Shown here one piece after another: positions 16,491 through 23,756 of a stretch of DNA of 25,809 nucleotides. The notes beneath the pieces were generated by a model, which saw only the letters and a program-made list of their open reading frames with translations, did not search any database and had not been told where the DNA came from. The translations under genes were made by a program, and so were the position numbers. How positions within the stretch are numbered: the stretch's first letter is position 1; each line of letters starts with the position of its first letter. Source of the stretch: CAZBBC01 sp964489835 (lineage in GTDB: Bacteria; Calditrichota; Calditrichia; JAJRVZ01); contig CAZBBC010000053.1 of the NCBI GenBank assembly GCA_964489835.1, positions 1 to 25,809 of the forward strand. The letters are read 5' to 3'.

Positions 16491-19061
16491 TTATAAACTA
16501 AAACTAACAGCAGCATAGTAATTTCGGACAGCTGCGGGGTATAAATAGGCCATCCCGGCCCAGGTGTCATAATAGCCCGCGGTTTCATACACTTCATTCA
16601 GCAGATTGTTAATTTTAACGATAAAACGGATTTCGGGGAAGTAATAAATATTTTGTAATCTATAATCCAGCATTAAATCGACCCGGGTAAATGGATTAAT
16701 TTTTGGACCCGGTATTACAACCGAGTCGAAGATCCTGTCTTTTTGGAAAGCATTATCCAGATATTGTTTACCCACATATTTTAAGATCAGCGAACCTCTA
16801 AGATTCTCCCAAAATCCAGTGATATGTAAATTTCCAATCATATCCGGAAATCCGATAATCGTGTTGCCACTAAGATCATCCGTTCCGCCCGCATAATTTG
16901 GTTGAGAGAATTTTTTATAATAATTTTTACTCCAGGAGAAATTTCCATTAAACTTTACATGTTCTCCGGGTGAGTAGACGGCGGACAATTCTATACCGCT
17001 ATGAACCGTTTTATCAGCGTTTCCTTTAATCGGATTGCCATCTTTATCGATATCTCCGAGGGGAACGATTTCATTGGAAAAATCCATATAATAGAAATTA
17101 GCTTTAAGGACAAGGTCTTCCTGGTTGTAAGTAATACCGGCTTCGTAGTCGACTATTTTTTCCGGTTGTACTAAAGGATCATCCCATTTGATATATTGAA
17201 TCTGTTCCCCGGATTTCACGGTATCATACTGAGCAAATAGCGGAGTAGTCCCCCAATCATCAGGACCGGTCCAGGTGTCAAAAAGTTCGTTGTCAGTGGG
17301 TTCACGCTGCGCGTAGGATATATTACCGTAAACATTCAGGTTATCTGAAAGATTATAGTTTAATCCCATACGTGGACTGTAGAAATCGTAGCTCACATCA
17401 TAGTGATTCAAATAGGCGCCTGTGAACAAGGCAGTTTCTCTCTGCCTGAAGGAATATGTTTTGTGTTCATAGAGTATGTTTGTCATAAGTTTTACTTTTG
17501 GATATATATCATAAAGATAATTGGCATAGAGTGAAATATTTGTCTTCTCTCCGTTGTATTTATAATAGTAGCGTTCAGGATCATAATCATAGAGCAGTTG
17601 CTTGGCCCATAATATCTTACCGTTATGATTGCTTTTAAATGTGTAAAATGATCCACCTAAAGTAAGAATTGCATCATTGAGAGTAAATGCAAATTTACCG
17701 ATCCAACCGTACTGGTTTTTATTAACCCACTTCTGTCGTGTCAGGTCGGTTCTCTTTACAATATAATTACCCTCAGCTGTTTGGTATAATACAGAATCTC
17801 CAATGGTCTCATAGTAAGACAAAGAATCGTTACCGAAAAGATTAGGATCGGGAGTTTCAAAAAATTCCATACCATATTCCGTCAGTTCTTTGTTTACCTT
17901 CAGGTTTTCATAATAGCCTTCACCGTGAATTAAGTACAATGTATTTGTAAAATTGAGATTGTCATTTATTTGCCAGGTATTGATTAGATGAATTTGGGGC
18001 TGTTTGAAGTCATCAATCGCATTTTCATATGTTTCCATTTTGTAGCGGCGATCGTTTTGGAGAATGTTTTCCGGTATACCATTCCAATCAGGATGGGTTC
18101 TTTCATGACTATCGAAGATGTTCAATTGCGTCACCATATAGCGGTCATACCTTTCCATTCCCAAATAATATGAGATCAGATCAGACGAGGAATATTTGCG
18201 GTAACCGTCACTGTCAATTTTAGAAAAACGGCCATGAAAAGCATAGGTGTTTTTAATAATTCCGGAGTTAAATTCTGCCAGCATTTTGCGTGTATTAAAA
18301 CTACCACTGCCATAGGTAATTTTGGCCATACGTGGGGAACTGAATTTTTTTGTTTTAATATTAACCGATCCACCCAAAGTAGATGTTCCATAAACACTGC
18401 TGCCAACCCCGCGTTGTACCTGTATATCTTCAACACTTTCTGCCAGATCGGGATGATCAACCCAGTACACTTGTTGGTCTTCCGGGTCGTTCAATGGAAT
18501 ATCATTAATCATTACGCCTATACGCGATTGATCAAAACCGCGGATTTTAAGGAATGAATAGCCAAGATTATCACCGGTGAGAGAATATGAATATACCCCA
18601 GGCAGTTCGTCCAGAATTAATGGCATATCACTCGCGGTATAATTTTCTTCCAGATCTTGCCGGGTTATATTAGAAAAAGAAACAGGCGATTCACCTTCCA
18701 GGGCACGCGTGGCGGTTACTTCAATGGACTGTCCTTTTAGGATCGTGGGGATTAGTCTGATGGTAAGCGAAACTTGTGTGGTATTTTGGGTAATAAGATC
18801 TTGTTTGGAAACGTTATAGCCAATATAACCGGTACTTATTATATATTTTCCTTGGGGTATATCGGAGAAATAAAAATAGCCGGTATCATCTGATGTTGTG
18901 CCCAGGTTCAATTCTTCAATAATCAGATTTGCACCGGACAGGCGCTCCATGGTTTGGGCATCGAGAACAATACCGCTGACAGTAATCTCATTTTGTGGAA
19001 AAACTAAAGTTGAACAAAGAAAAATTAAAGATATAGGAAAAAATCCAAATTTATGAAACAT
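16491..19061 (-). CDS. TonB-dependent outer-membrane receptor, predicted thiamine uptake
   Basis: 856 residues. Residues 1-22 are a signal peptide ending near VFPQ. Residues about 25-110 form a carboxypeptidase-regulatory-like beta domain (VSGIVLDAQTMERLSGANL, GTTSDDTGYFYFSDIPQGKY), common in this type of receptor. A plug domain follows (VTATR, LDELPGVYSYS, KIRGFDQSRIGVMINDIPLN, VQRGVGSSVYGTSTLGGSV), then a beta barrel that ends in YYAAVSFSL with a hydrophobic C-terminal residue. The start is supported by GGGAG at 19068-19072, 6 nt upstream. The leader contains a TPP riboswitch and an intrinsic terminator, so expression should fall when thiamine pyrophosphate is abundant. Downstream come thiamine pyrophosphokinase and a symporter. 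Thiamine or a related compound as ligand is inferred from this context, not from the barrel sequence. Confidence 0.92.
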   Translation of the reverse strand: MFHKFGFFPISLIFLCSTLVFPQNEITVSGIVLDAQTMERLSGANLIIEELNLGTTSDDTGYFYFSDIPQGKYIISTGYIGYNVSKQDLITQNTTQVSLTIRLIPTILKGQSIEVTATRALEGESPVSFSNITRQDLEENYTASDMPLILDELPGVYSYSLTGDNLGYSFLKIRGFDQSRIGVMINDIPLNDPEDQQVYWVDHPDLAESVEDIQVQRGVGSSVYGTSTLGGSVNIKTKKFSSPRMAKITYGSGSFNTRKMLAEFNSGIIKNTYAFHGRFSKIDSDGYRKYSSSDLISYYLGMERYDRYMVTQLNIFDSHERTHPDWNGIPENILQNDRRYKMETYENAIDDFKQPQIHLINTWQINDNLNFTNTLYLIHGEGYYENLKVNKELTEYGMEFFETPDPNLFGNDSLSYYETIGDSVLYQTAEGNYIVKRTDLTRQKWVNKNQYGWIGKFAFTLNDAILTLGGSFYTFKSNHNGKILWAKQLLYDYDPERYYYKYNGEKTNISLYANYLYDIYPKVKLMTNILYEHKTYSFRQRETALFTGAYLNHYDVSYDFYSPRMGLNYNLSDNLNVYGNISYAQREPTDNELFDTWTGPDDWGTTPLFAQYDTVKSGEQIQYIKWDDPLVQPEKIVDYEAGITYNQEDLVLKANFYYMDFSNEIVPLGDIDKDGNPIKGNADKTVHSGIELSAVYSPGEHVKFNGNFSWSKNYYKKFSQPNYAGGTDDLSGNTIIGFPDMIGNLHITGFWENLRGSLILKYVGKQYLDNAFQKDRIFDSVVIPGPKINPFTRVDLMLDYRLQNIYYFPEIRFIVKINNLLNEVYETAGYYDTWAGMAYLYPAAVRNYYAAVSFSL

Positions 19062-19082
19062 AGGAAACTCCCGGTTAAATAA

Positions 19083-19116
19083 AATTACCGTATTTCCAAC
19101 CCGGAAAACGGCAATT
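19083..19116 (-). terminator. Riboswitch-controlled intrinsic terminator
   Basis: On the minus strand a long hairpin lies between the TPP aptamer and the ribosome binding site. Plus-strand arms are 19083-19091 with 19108-19116 (AATTACCGT and ACGGCAATT, one G-U pair as RNA) continued after a one-base bulge by 19093-19097 with 19103-19107 (TTTCC and GGAAA), loop 19098-19102. The transcript then reads TTATTT after TT inside the stem, a usable U-rich tail. Its 5' arm (19108-19114) is complementary to the 3' strand of riboswitch P1. Confidence 0.8.
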
Positions 19117-19141
19117 CAGAAAGTTCCCTAATATTTTTTTA

Positions 19142-19220
19142 CCGCTTCCCTACGCTGGTATGATCCAGTTCAGGTTCGAAGGGTGTTTTCTCAGTCCTGT
19201 TTCTCAGGACACCCCCACGG
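19142..19220 (-). promoter_or_regulatory. TPP (THI-box) riboswitch
   Basis: Read on the minus strand the leader carries the conserved THI-element blocks in order: GGGGGTGTCC, CTGAGA preceded by the P3 hairpin (GTCCTGAGAAACAGGAC region), ACCCTTCGAACCTGA, and CTGGATCATACCAGCGTAGGGAA. Both halves of the TPP pocket (the pyrimidine-binding CUGAGA and the pyrophosphate-binding arm ending GCGUAGGGAA) are intact. A short P1 can form between 19217-19220 and 19142-19145. It sits 81 nt upstream of the receptor start codon, immediately after a promoter, and is followed by a terminator, so control is most likely by transcription termination when TPP is bound. Confidence 0.96.
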
Positions 19221-19229
19221 ACACCTAAT

Positions 19230-19257
19230 AATTTAATGAATCGTATGCAAGAGTCAA
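19230..19257 (-). promoter_or_regulatory. Sigma70-like promoter of the thiamine operon
   Basis: On the minus strand TTGACT (19252-19257) and TAAATT (19230-19235) are separated by 16 nt. This places the transcript start near 19222, just before the aptamer P1 at 19220, which is the expected geometry for a riboswitch leader. Confidence 0.6.
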
Positions 19258-19321
19258 TATTTAAAATGTTGAATTTAGAGCACAGTCCAAAACTGTAAAA
19301 AGAAGGAATTAAATACGTAGG

Positions 19322-19759
19322 TTAACTTTTTTCGTGCTTTAATACTTTCAGCTCGGACATTCGTGCTTCAATTTCTTTCTCCAGTATTTCGATACGTCCA
19401 TGCAGTTTTTCTTCCTCTTTCTCCTTAGCTATCTTTTCCGATTCGGCAACAACTTTGTCAACTTCTTTTTGTTTGTCATCAATCTGTTTGTTTAAGTCCT
19501 GAATTTCCTCAACAACTAATTTGATCGCCGGGTTATCTTTAAGTGCATCCACATTATTCTTGATTAAATATGGTAATACAGCATCGCCCAGTATGGTCAG
19601 TTTTTTCTCGGCACTACTGCTCAATTGACGGATATCGAATTTAATCTTGCTGATTTTTCCAAAATCTTCCGCTTTGTCAATCATAATTGAAGCACTGCCC
19701 CTTACTGTATCGTAAGTCTCCTCTAATGTTTGCTTAATTTGTTCTAGCAGGGATGTCAT
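19322..19759 (-). CDS. Small coiled-coil protein of unknown function
   Basis: 145 residues, soluble, no signal peptide or membrane helix. I do not recognise a family. The first 75 residues are amphipathic and mixed (MTSLLEQIKQTLEET, IKFDIRQLSSSAEKKLTILG). Residues about 80-145 are highly charged with heptad-like spacing, a probable coiled coil (IQDLNKQIDDKQKEVDKV, LEKEIEARMSELKVLKHEK). The start is the ATG at 19757-19759, because AGGAGG at 19765-19770 lies 5 nt upstream; an in-frame GTG six bases earlier overlaps that site and is unlikely. The ribosome binding site is one of the best in the window, suggesting high expression. It is transcribed away from the response regulator and stands alone. 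A structural or stress-related role is only a guess. Confidence 0.75.
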   Translation of the reverse strand: MTSLLEQIKQTLEETYDTVRGSASIMIDKAEDFGKISKIKFDIRQLSSSAEKKLTILGDAVLPYLIKNNVDALKDNPAIKLVVEEIQDLNKQIDDKQKEVDKVVAESEKIAKEKEEEKLHGRIEILEKEIEARMSELKVLKHEKS

Positions 19760-20224
19760 AGCCACCTCCTTTTATAAATAATTAATATTATTTCCTTTTA
19801 TTCCGATAACTAAATGTAATAGATTTTGTACTCGATTACAACGCGCTGTTAATACATTTTAAACGGAAATATGATAAAAATGAAATAAGCTGACTCAACG
19901 CAGACATCATCTACGGACAGAGAATATTTTTAAATGTTATAAATAATTCTTTAAAAATGGAATTTTCTTTTTCATGTTTTTCCATTTATATTTATCTTGT
20001 ATTATTAGCATGGTTATAATGTAATTTAGGGGATCTGTTTTTAGCAGGGTAAACCACAATTGTCCAAAGTTAAAAGTGATCTAAGATGCCCAAAATATCT
20101 TTGCCAATTGTCCCGGCGGAAACAAAAAAGTTTTTGTCGGTAATAGCATAATACAGAACATTAAAAGGTTAAGGTGCTTTGTGCCTCCAGGGTAAATACA
20201 AAGAGATGCATAAAGGATAAACGA
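19760..20224. other. Divergent intergenic region with dispersed repeat copy 2
   Basis: 465 bp between the leftward coiled-coil gene and the rightward response regulator. Promoters of both should be here, but no clear hexamer pair was recognised. Positions about 20043-20157 are the second copy of the dispersed repeat. The remainder is AT-rich without evident structure. Confidence 0.5.
20043..20157. repeat. Dispersed ~105-bp intergenic repeat, copy 2
   Basis: Same orientation and order of blocks as 3842-3945: AG...GGTAAAC..CAA.TG.C, AAAGTTAAAAGTGATCTAA, TGCC, AAAATA, CTTTG, a longer variable insert (CCAATTGTCCCGGCGGAAAC region), AAAGTTTTTGTC and TAATAGCATAA. It ends about 68 bp before the response-regulator start, comparable with its position about 58 bp before the first pepF. 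Confidence 0.75.
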
Positions 20225-22015
20225 ATGGGAGACAAAAAAACGCTGCTGCTGGTGGAAGATGAAACCTCTATTCTTTTTTCGGTGCAGAGAATTTTAGAGC
20301 TATCCGGTGATTATGAAGTTATTACCGCTTTAAATGGTCAAATTGCCATCGATAAACTGGCAAGGACTATCCCTGATTTGATAATTTCCGATATTGCCAT
20401 GCCGAAAATGGATGGCATTGAATTTTGTAAATATGTCCGAAAATCAGATGCCACCCGTTCTATTCCCTTTATTTTCTTAAGCGGTAAAAAAGAACGTCTC
20501 CTGGAAGGAATCCAAACAGGAAGTGATGATTATATCGAAAAACCTTTTAAGGTTGATGAATTACTGGTTAAGATAAAATCTATATTTCAACGAATAGAAA
20601 ACCGGAGAGAAGAAGCACTGGTCCAAAAAGGTACCCTTAGTGATTATAATCTCGATGAAATTCTTGGTTTATGTATGAATAGTGCTTTTAGCGGAGAGCT
20701 GGTATTAAACAAGGGAGAAGAGGAAGGTATTATATATCTGGACCGTGGTGAAATAAGCAATATAAATTATCTGGCGTATGATGAAGATCAGGCACTTGAT
20801 TTACTCAGAAAGTGGAATACGGGGAATTTTGTACTAAGGCCCAAAACGATTCAGCTAAAATCCAAGAAAAAATCAGCGGGAAGCAAAGCAGAGGATAAAA
20901 GTCCACCAGATTTGTCAATCCCAGTGCAAATTGCCGAAGATACCTGGTGGGTGGGCCGGCGTCATCCGGATTCGCTTTTACAAACCAATGTATACTTGCG
21001 GCAATTTAAGAAGGGTCAGAAAGAAATAAATTACCTCTTCAATCCGGGACCTGTTTCTGATTATAAAGTTATATCAGAAAAAATTGCTGTGATTATTAGT
21101 AATATATCAAATATACATGTTTATAACCTGAATCAACAGGATGCGTATATTACCCAGAACATTCAGTATATTAAAAATGCGAATCCAAAGGCCATTTGCG
21201 TAACAACCGAAGGTAATTGGCGACTAATGACCGCTTATGATATTGATGAAAAGAATGTCCAGTACATCAACAAAATGAAAGACTGGCAAGTAAAGCTGGC
21301 TACACAACATGAACTGGCATATATTTCAGCATCTTTTTGTCCGGCACGAAGCACTTTTTTAACCTATGATAAATCAACACGCGTTTTATTTAGCGGTGAG
21401 TTGTTCAGTGGTATCTTGAATCGCGAAAATCATTCCTCCTTTTGGCTTGACGAAATCCAAATGGACGGGATTCTGGCATATCACCAACTACATATGCCGG
21501 CCAATAATGCCATGCGATATGCGATCCAAAATATCAGACAGCTTGATCCAAAACCACTGATAATTGCACCTCTCTACGGGAGCCTTATCCGGGGACATCT
21601 GGTTGAAGAAGTGACAAATAATCTTTATAATCTGGCGGTGGGATCAGATTTACTGCATATTGAGAGTACCCCTGAACAGCTGATTCTATATGTTGAAGCA
21701 GCGAATGATATCCTTGAGGCTGCCTATTCCATTTTTTCGCAAAAAAAAGTAATCCAAAAACTATCCGCAGATGACCGCTTGTCCAGTCTGCTTAAAATCG
21801 AAAACGATAAAGTTCTTTCAATCTCCCGCTATCCGGAACGTGTATTGGAACAAATGATAATGATCGTCAGTATGGGCGAAAAAGACTCACAGTTTAATCA
21901 GCTGAAATCCGCTGCATTAAAAGCAGTCATTTCCCGTGAATTACCACCGATATTCTTAAGTAAGGATACCACCGAAAGCATGGTTAGAATTCAGAAAAAG
22001 ATATTTAAGAATTAA
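20225..22015 (+). CDS. Response regulator with PATAN/DUF4388-like and degenerate ODP (metallo-beta-lactamase fold) domains
   Basis: 596 residues. Residues 5-125 are a receiver domain: acidic pair E11/D12, phospho-acceptor D56 (IISDIAMPKMDG), S86, and K106 in EKPF. Residues about 133-212 resemble DUF4388/PATAN (GTLSDYNLDEILGLC, GEEEGIIYLDRGEI). Residues about 228-480 resemble the oxygen-binding di-iron (ODP) beta-lactamase fold (QIAEDTWWVGRRHPDSLLQTNVYL, LFSGELFSG, LIIAPLYGS), but the expected His/Asp ligands are replaced. The C-terminal 110 residues are helical and unrecognised. I chose the ATG at 20225, with AGGA at 20214-20217, over an in-frame GTG at 20174. There is no DNA-binding domain and no adjacent histidine kinase, so it probably acts through protein contacts. 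Confidence 0.82.
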   Translation: MGDKKTLLLVEDETSILFSVQRILELSGDYEVITALNGQIAIDKLARTIPDLIISDIAMPKMDGIEFCKYVRKSDATRSIPFIFLSGKKERLLEGIQTGSDDYIEKPFKVDELLVKIKSIFQRIENRREEALVQKGTLSDYNLDEILGLCMNSAFSGELVLNKGEEEGIIYLDRGEISNINYLAYDEDQALDLLRKWNTGNFVLRPKTIQLKSKKKSAGSKAEDKSPPDLSIPVQIAEDTWWVGRRHPDSLLQTNVYLRQFKKGQKEINYLFNPGPVSDYKVISEKIAVIISNISNIHVYNLNQQDAYITQNIQYIKNANPKAICVTTEGNWRLMTAYDIDEKNVQYINKMKDWQVKLATQHELAYISASFCPARSTFLTYDKSTRVLFSGELFSGILNRENHSSFWLDEIQMDGILAYHQLHMPANNAMRYAIQNIRQLDPKPLIIAPLYGSLIRGHLVEEVTNNLYNLAVGSDLLHIESTPEQLILYVEAANDILEAAYSIFSQKKVIQKLSADDRLSSLLKIENDKVLSISRYPERVLEQMIMIVSMGEKDSQFNQLKSAALKAVISRELPPIFLSKDTTESMVRIQKKIFKN

Positions 22016-22284
22016 CTTAACACATAAAATAATGATTTGGAACTTGGAACTTGGAATTGGGAATTTAGATTTCATCCCGATCTCGCCGCGTCATAGATCC
22101 CGTTTCACGGGATAGGCGGATCCGCGCCCACTGGCGGACACAGAGTGATTCTCTGTGGCCTTTGTGGCTTCGTTTTTTCATCCCTTATTTCATTCATCTG
22201 TTAACACTACCTAAAATATTTATAAAATTTGGAATAAAAATTCTGGTTTGTAAATTAATATAAGTATGTTGAAATAATTGAGAT
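22016..22284. repeat. Intergenic block with 7-bp tandem repeat and three hairpins
   Basis: No gene is seen. Positions 22037-22064 are four 7-bp units (TTGGAAC, TTGGAAC, TTGGAAT, TGGGAAT). A perfect hairpin ATCCCGT/ACGGGAT occupies 22097-22113. TCCGC/GCGGA can pair within 22120-22138. CACAGAG/CTCTGTG at 22139-22157 is a perfect 7-bp stem, followed by a TGTGGCCTTTGTGGCTTCG word pair and a run of six T. The last part could stop transcription from the response regulator, but the spacing is not that of a clean terminator. Confidence 0.65.
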
Positions 22285-22725
22285 ATGATAATGAGCGGAA
22301 AAAAAGTCATTATTTCCAAAAAATTTGAGTTTTCTGCCAGTCACAGATATTGGCGCCATGATTGGTCAGACGAAAAAAATGAAGAAGTATTTGGATTATG
22401 TACCAGTCCCTATGGTCATGGACATAATTATGAATTGCATGTCAGCGTGCGTGGGCGCGTCGATCCGGTAACCGGAATGATAATCAATCTTACGGATCTT
22501 AAAAAATATGTTAACATTGTTCTTGAAAATTTTGATCATAAATATTTAAACCTTGACACACCATATTTTGCAGAACAAATACCAACGACAGAAAATATTG
22601 CCTGTGTATTATTTGACCAGATCGATGAAGAATTAAAGGATAAAAAAAATTTCGGGTTGTATAAAATCCGTTTGTATGAGCGCTCCGATCTTTATGTAGA
22701 TATTTGTCGGGAGGAAAAATTGTGA
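22285..22725 (+). CDS. 6-pyruvoyl-tetrahydropterin synthase family protein, paralog 1
   Basis: 146 residues, family length. The enzyme turns 7,8-dihydroneopterin triphosphate into 6-pyruvoyl-tetrahydropterin; bacterial relatives (QueD) make carboxy-tetrahydropterin. Zinc ligands are H20 (SASHR), H45 and H47 (GHGHNY). Catalytic residues are C39 (in the C-x5-HGH spacing typical of animal-type synthase rather than the C-x3-HGH of E. coli QueD), D84 and H85 (NFDHKYLN). E103 (PTTEN) and E132 (RLYERSD) are the usual substrate anchors. Two in-frame ATGs, 22285 and 22291, are possible; neither has a strong ribosome binding site. The stop overlaps the GTG start of a second paralog, and GTP cyclohydrolase I follows. 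I therefore favour a pterin-cofactor role over queuosine. Confidence 0.88.
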   Translation: MIMSGKKVIISKKFEFSASHRYWRHDWSDEKNEEVFGLCTSPYGHGHNYELHVSVRGRVDPVTGMIINLTDLKKYVNIVLENFDHKYLNLDTPYFAEQIPTTENIACVLFDQIDEELKDKKNFGLYKIRLYERSDLYVDICREEKL

Positions 22726-23135
22726 GTTTACTCATTACACTTAATCGTGTATATGAATTCAGTGCCGCCCACCGGTTACATTCAAGTGGATTGGATGAAG
22801 ATGAAAATATCCAAATATATGATAAATGTAATAATTTAAACGGACACGGTCATGATTATCGTCTTGAAGTGAGTCTCAAAGGGATACCGGAGAAAGAAAC
22901 CGGAATGATACTTTCTTTGAGCAGATTCGATTCCAGCGTTCGTAAAGTCTTGGACCAGGTGGATCATAAACATTTGGATAAAGAAGTGGAATTTTTCAGG
23001 AAAAACTTATCCAGCGGAGAAATAATTATTCAGTTTCTGTGGCATGAATTGGAAAAACAGTTTCCTAATGATATGTTACATCATTTAAAACTCTGGGAAA
23101 CAAATAATAATTATTTTGAATTCGGAAAAAATTAA
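22722..23135 (+). CDS. 6-pyruvoyl-tetrahydropterin synthase family protein, paralog 2
   Basis: 137 residues, a second and more diverged member of the same family. All key residues remain: zinc ligands H17 (SAAHR), H42 and H44 (NGHGHDY), catalytic C36 with C-x5-HGH spacing, D81 and H82 (QVDHKHLD), and the Glu of KLWETNNN. The start is the GTG at 22722, which overlaps the previous stop as GTGA. GGGAGG at 22709-22714 lies 7 nt upstream. An earlier in-frame TTG at 22704 lies before this site and is rejected. GTP cyclohydrolase I starts 54 bp downstream. Two catalytically complete copies side by side suggest either different products or mixed complexes; the sequence does not decide. Confidence 0.85.
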   Translation: MSLLITLNRVYEFSAAHRLHSSGLDEDENIQIYDKCNNLNGHGHDYRLEVSLKGIPEKETGMILSLSRFDSSVRKVLDQVDHKHLDKEVEFFRKNLSSGEIIIQFLWHELEKQFPNDMLHHLKLWETNNNYFEFGKN

Positions 23136-23189
23136 AATATTTATCGATCATATTTTTGTGGAACAAAAACACTTGAAAGTAGGAATAAA

Positions 23190-23756
23190 ATGAACGATTT
23201 TGAAGCAGCTATACGCAAAATATTACAGGAAATAGGCGAAGATCCTGATAGGCAGGGACTTGTTGATACACCGAAGCGCATTGAAAAGATGTACAAAGAA
23301 TTAACCAGAGGATATCGTCAAACAGCGGAGCAGTTAATCAATAGTGCTTTATTTGATGTTGATTATGATGAGATGGTCGTTGTAACAAATATTAATTTCT
23401 ATAGTTTGTGTGAGCATCACATGCTACCCTTTTTTGGTGTGGCCCATGTGGGATATATACCCAAAGGGAAAGTGGTTGGATTAAGTAAAATTCCACGAAT
23501 AGTTGACATGTTTGCCCGCCGTTTGCAAGTGCAGGAACGAATGACTGCACAGGTCGCCAATGTGTTGCAGAATCAACTGAAACCAGACGGGGTTGGTGTA
23601 GTGGTAGAAGGATATCATATGTGTATGTCTATGCGCGGTGTGGAGAAAGAAAAGGCAAAAATGATAACCTCAACCTTGTTGGGATCATTTAAAGAAGATC
23701 AGAAAACCCGGACAGAATTTCTGGAATTGATCCGCAGTGAACGAAATGTCCTTTAA
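23190..23756 (+). CDS. folE: GTP cyclohydrolase I
   Basis: 188 residues, normal length. It converts GTP to 7,8-dihydroneopterin triphosphate, the first step of folate and tetrahydropterin synthesis and the substrate of the two upstream proteins. Zinc ligands C74 and H77 are in LCEHHMLPFFG and the third is the Cys of GYHMCMSMRGV. Other signatures are KGKVVGLSKIPRIVDMFARR, LQVQERMTAQ and the C-terminal TSTLLG. The N-terminal DPDRQGLVDTPKRI is typical. The ATG at 23190 has an AGGAA a few bases upstream. It completes a three-gene run (22285-23756) that would deliver 6-pyruvoyl-tetrahydropterin. A final reductase is not in the window. Confidence 0.96.
   Translation: MNDFEAAIRKILQEIGEDPDRQGLVDTPKRIEKMYKELTRGYRQTAEQLINSALFDVDYDEMVVVTNINFYSLCEHHMLPFFGVAHVGYIPKGKVVGLSKIPRIVDMFARRLQVQERMTAQVANVLQNQLKPDGVGVVVEGYHMCMSMRGVEKEKAKMITSTLLGSFKEDQKTRTEFLELIRSERNVL

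Noticed and set aside
19322..19759. Phasin or YtxH-like assignment for the coiled-coil protein
   Set aside because: Length and charge pattern are compatible but no diagnostic motif was seen.
20174..20224. GTG start for the response regulator
   Set aside because: The receiver domain begins right after the ATG at 20225, which has an AGGA at suitable distance.
22285..23135. Queuosine (QueD) annotation for the two pterin synthase genes
   Set aside because: Possible, but the C-x5-HGH spacing and the folE neighbour without queC/queE favour general pterin synthesis, so I kept the broader family name.
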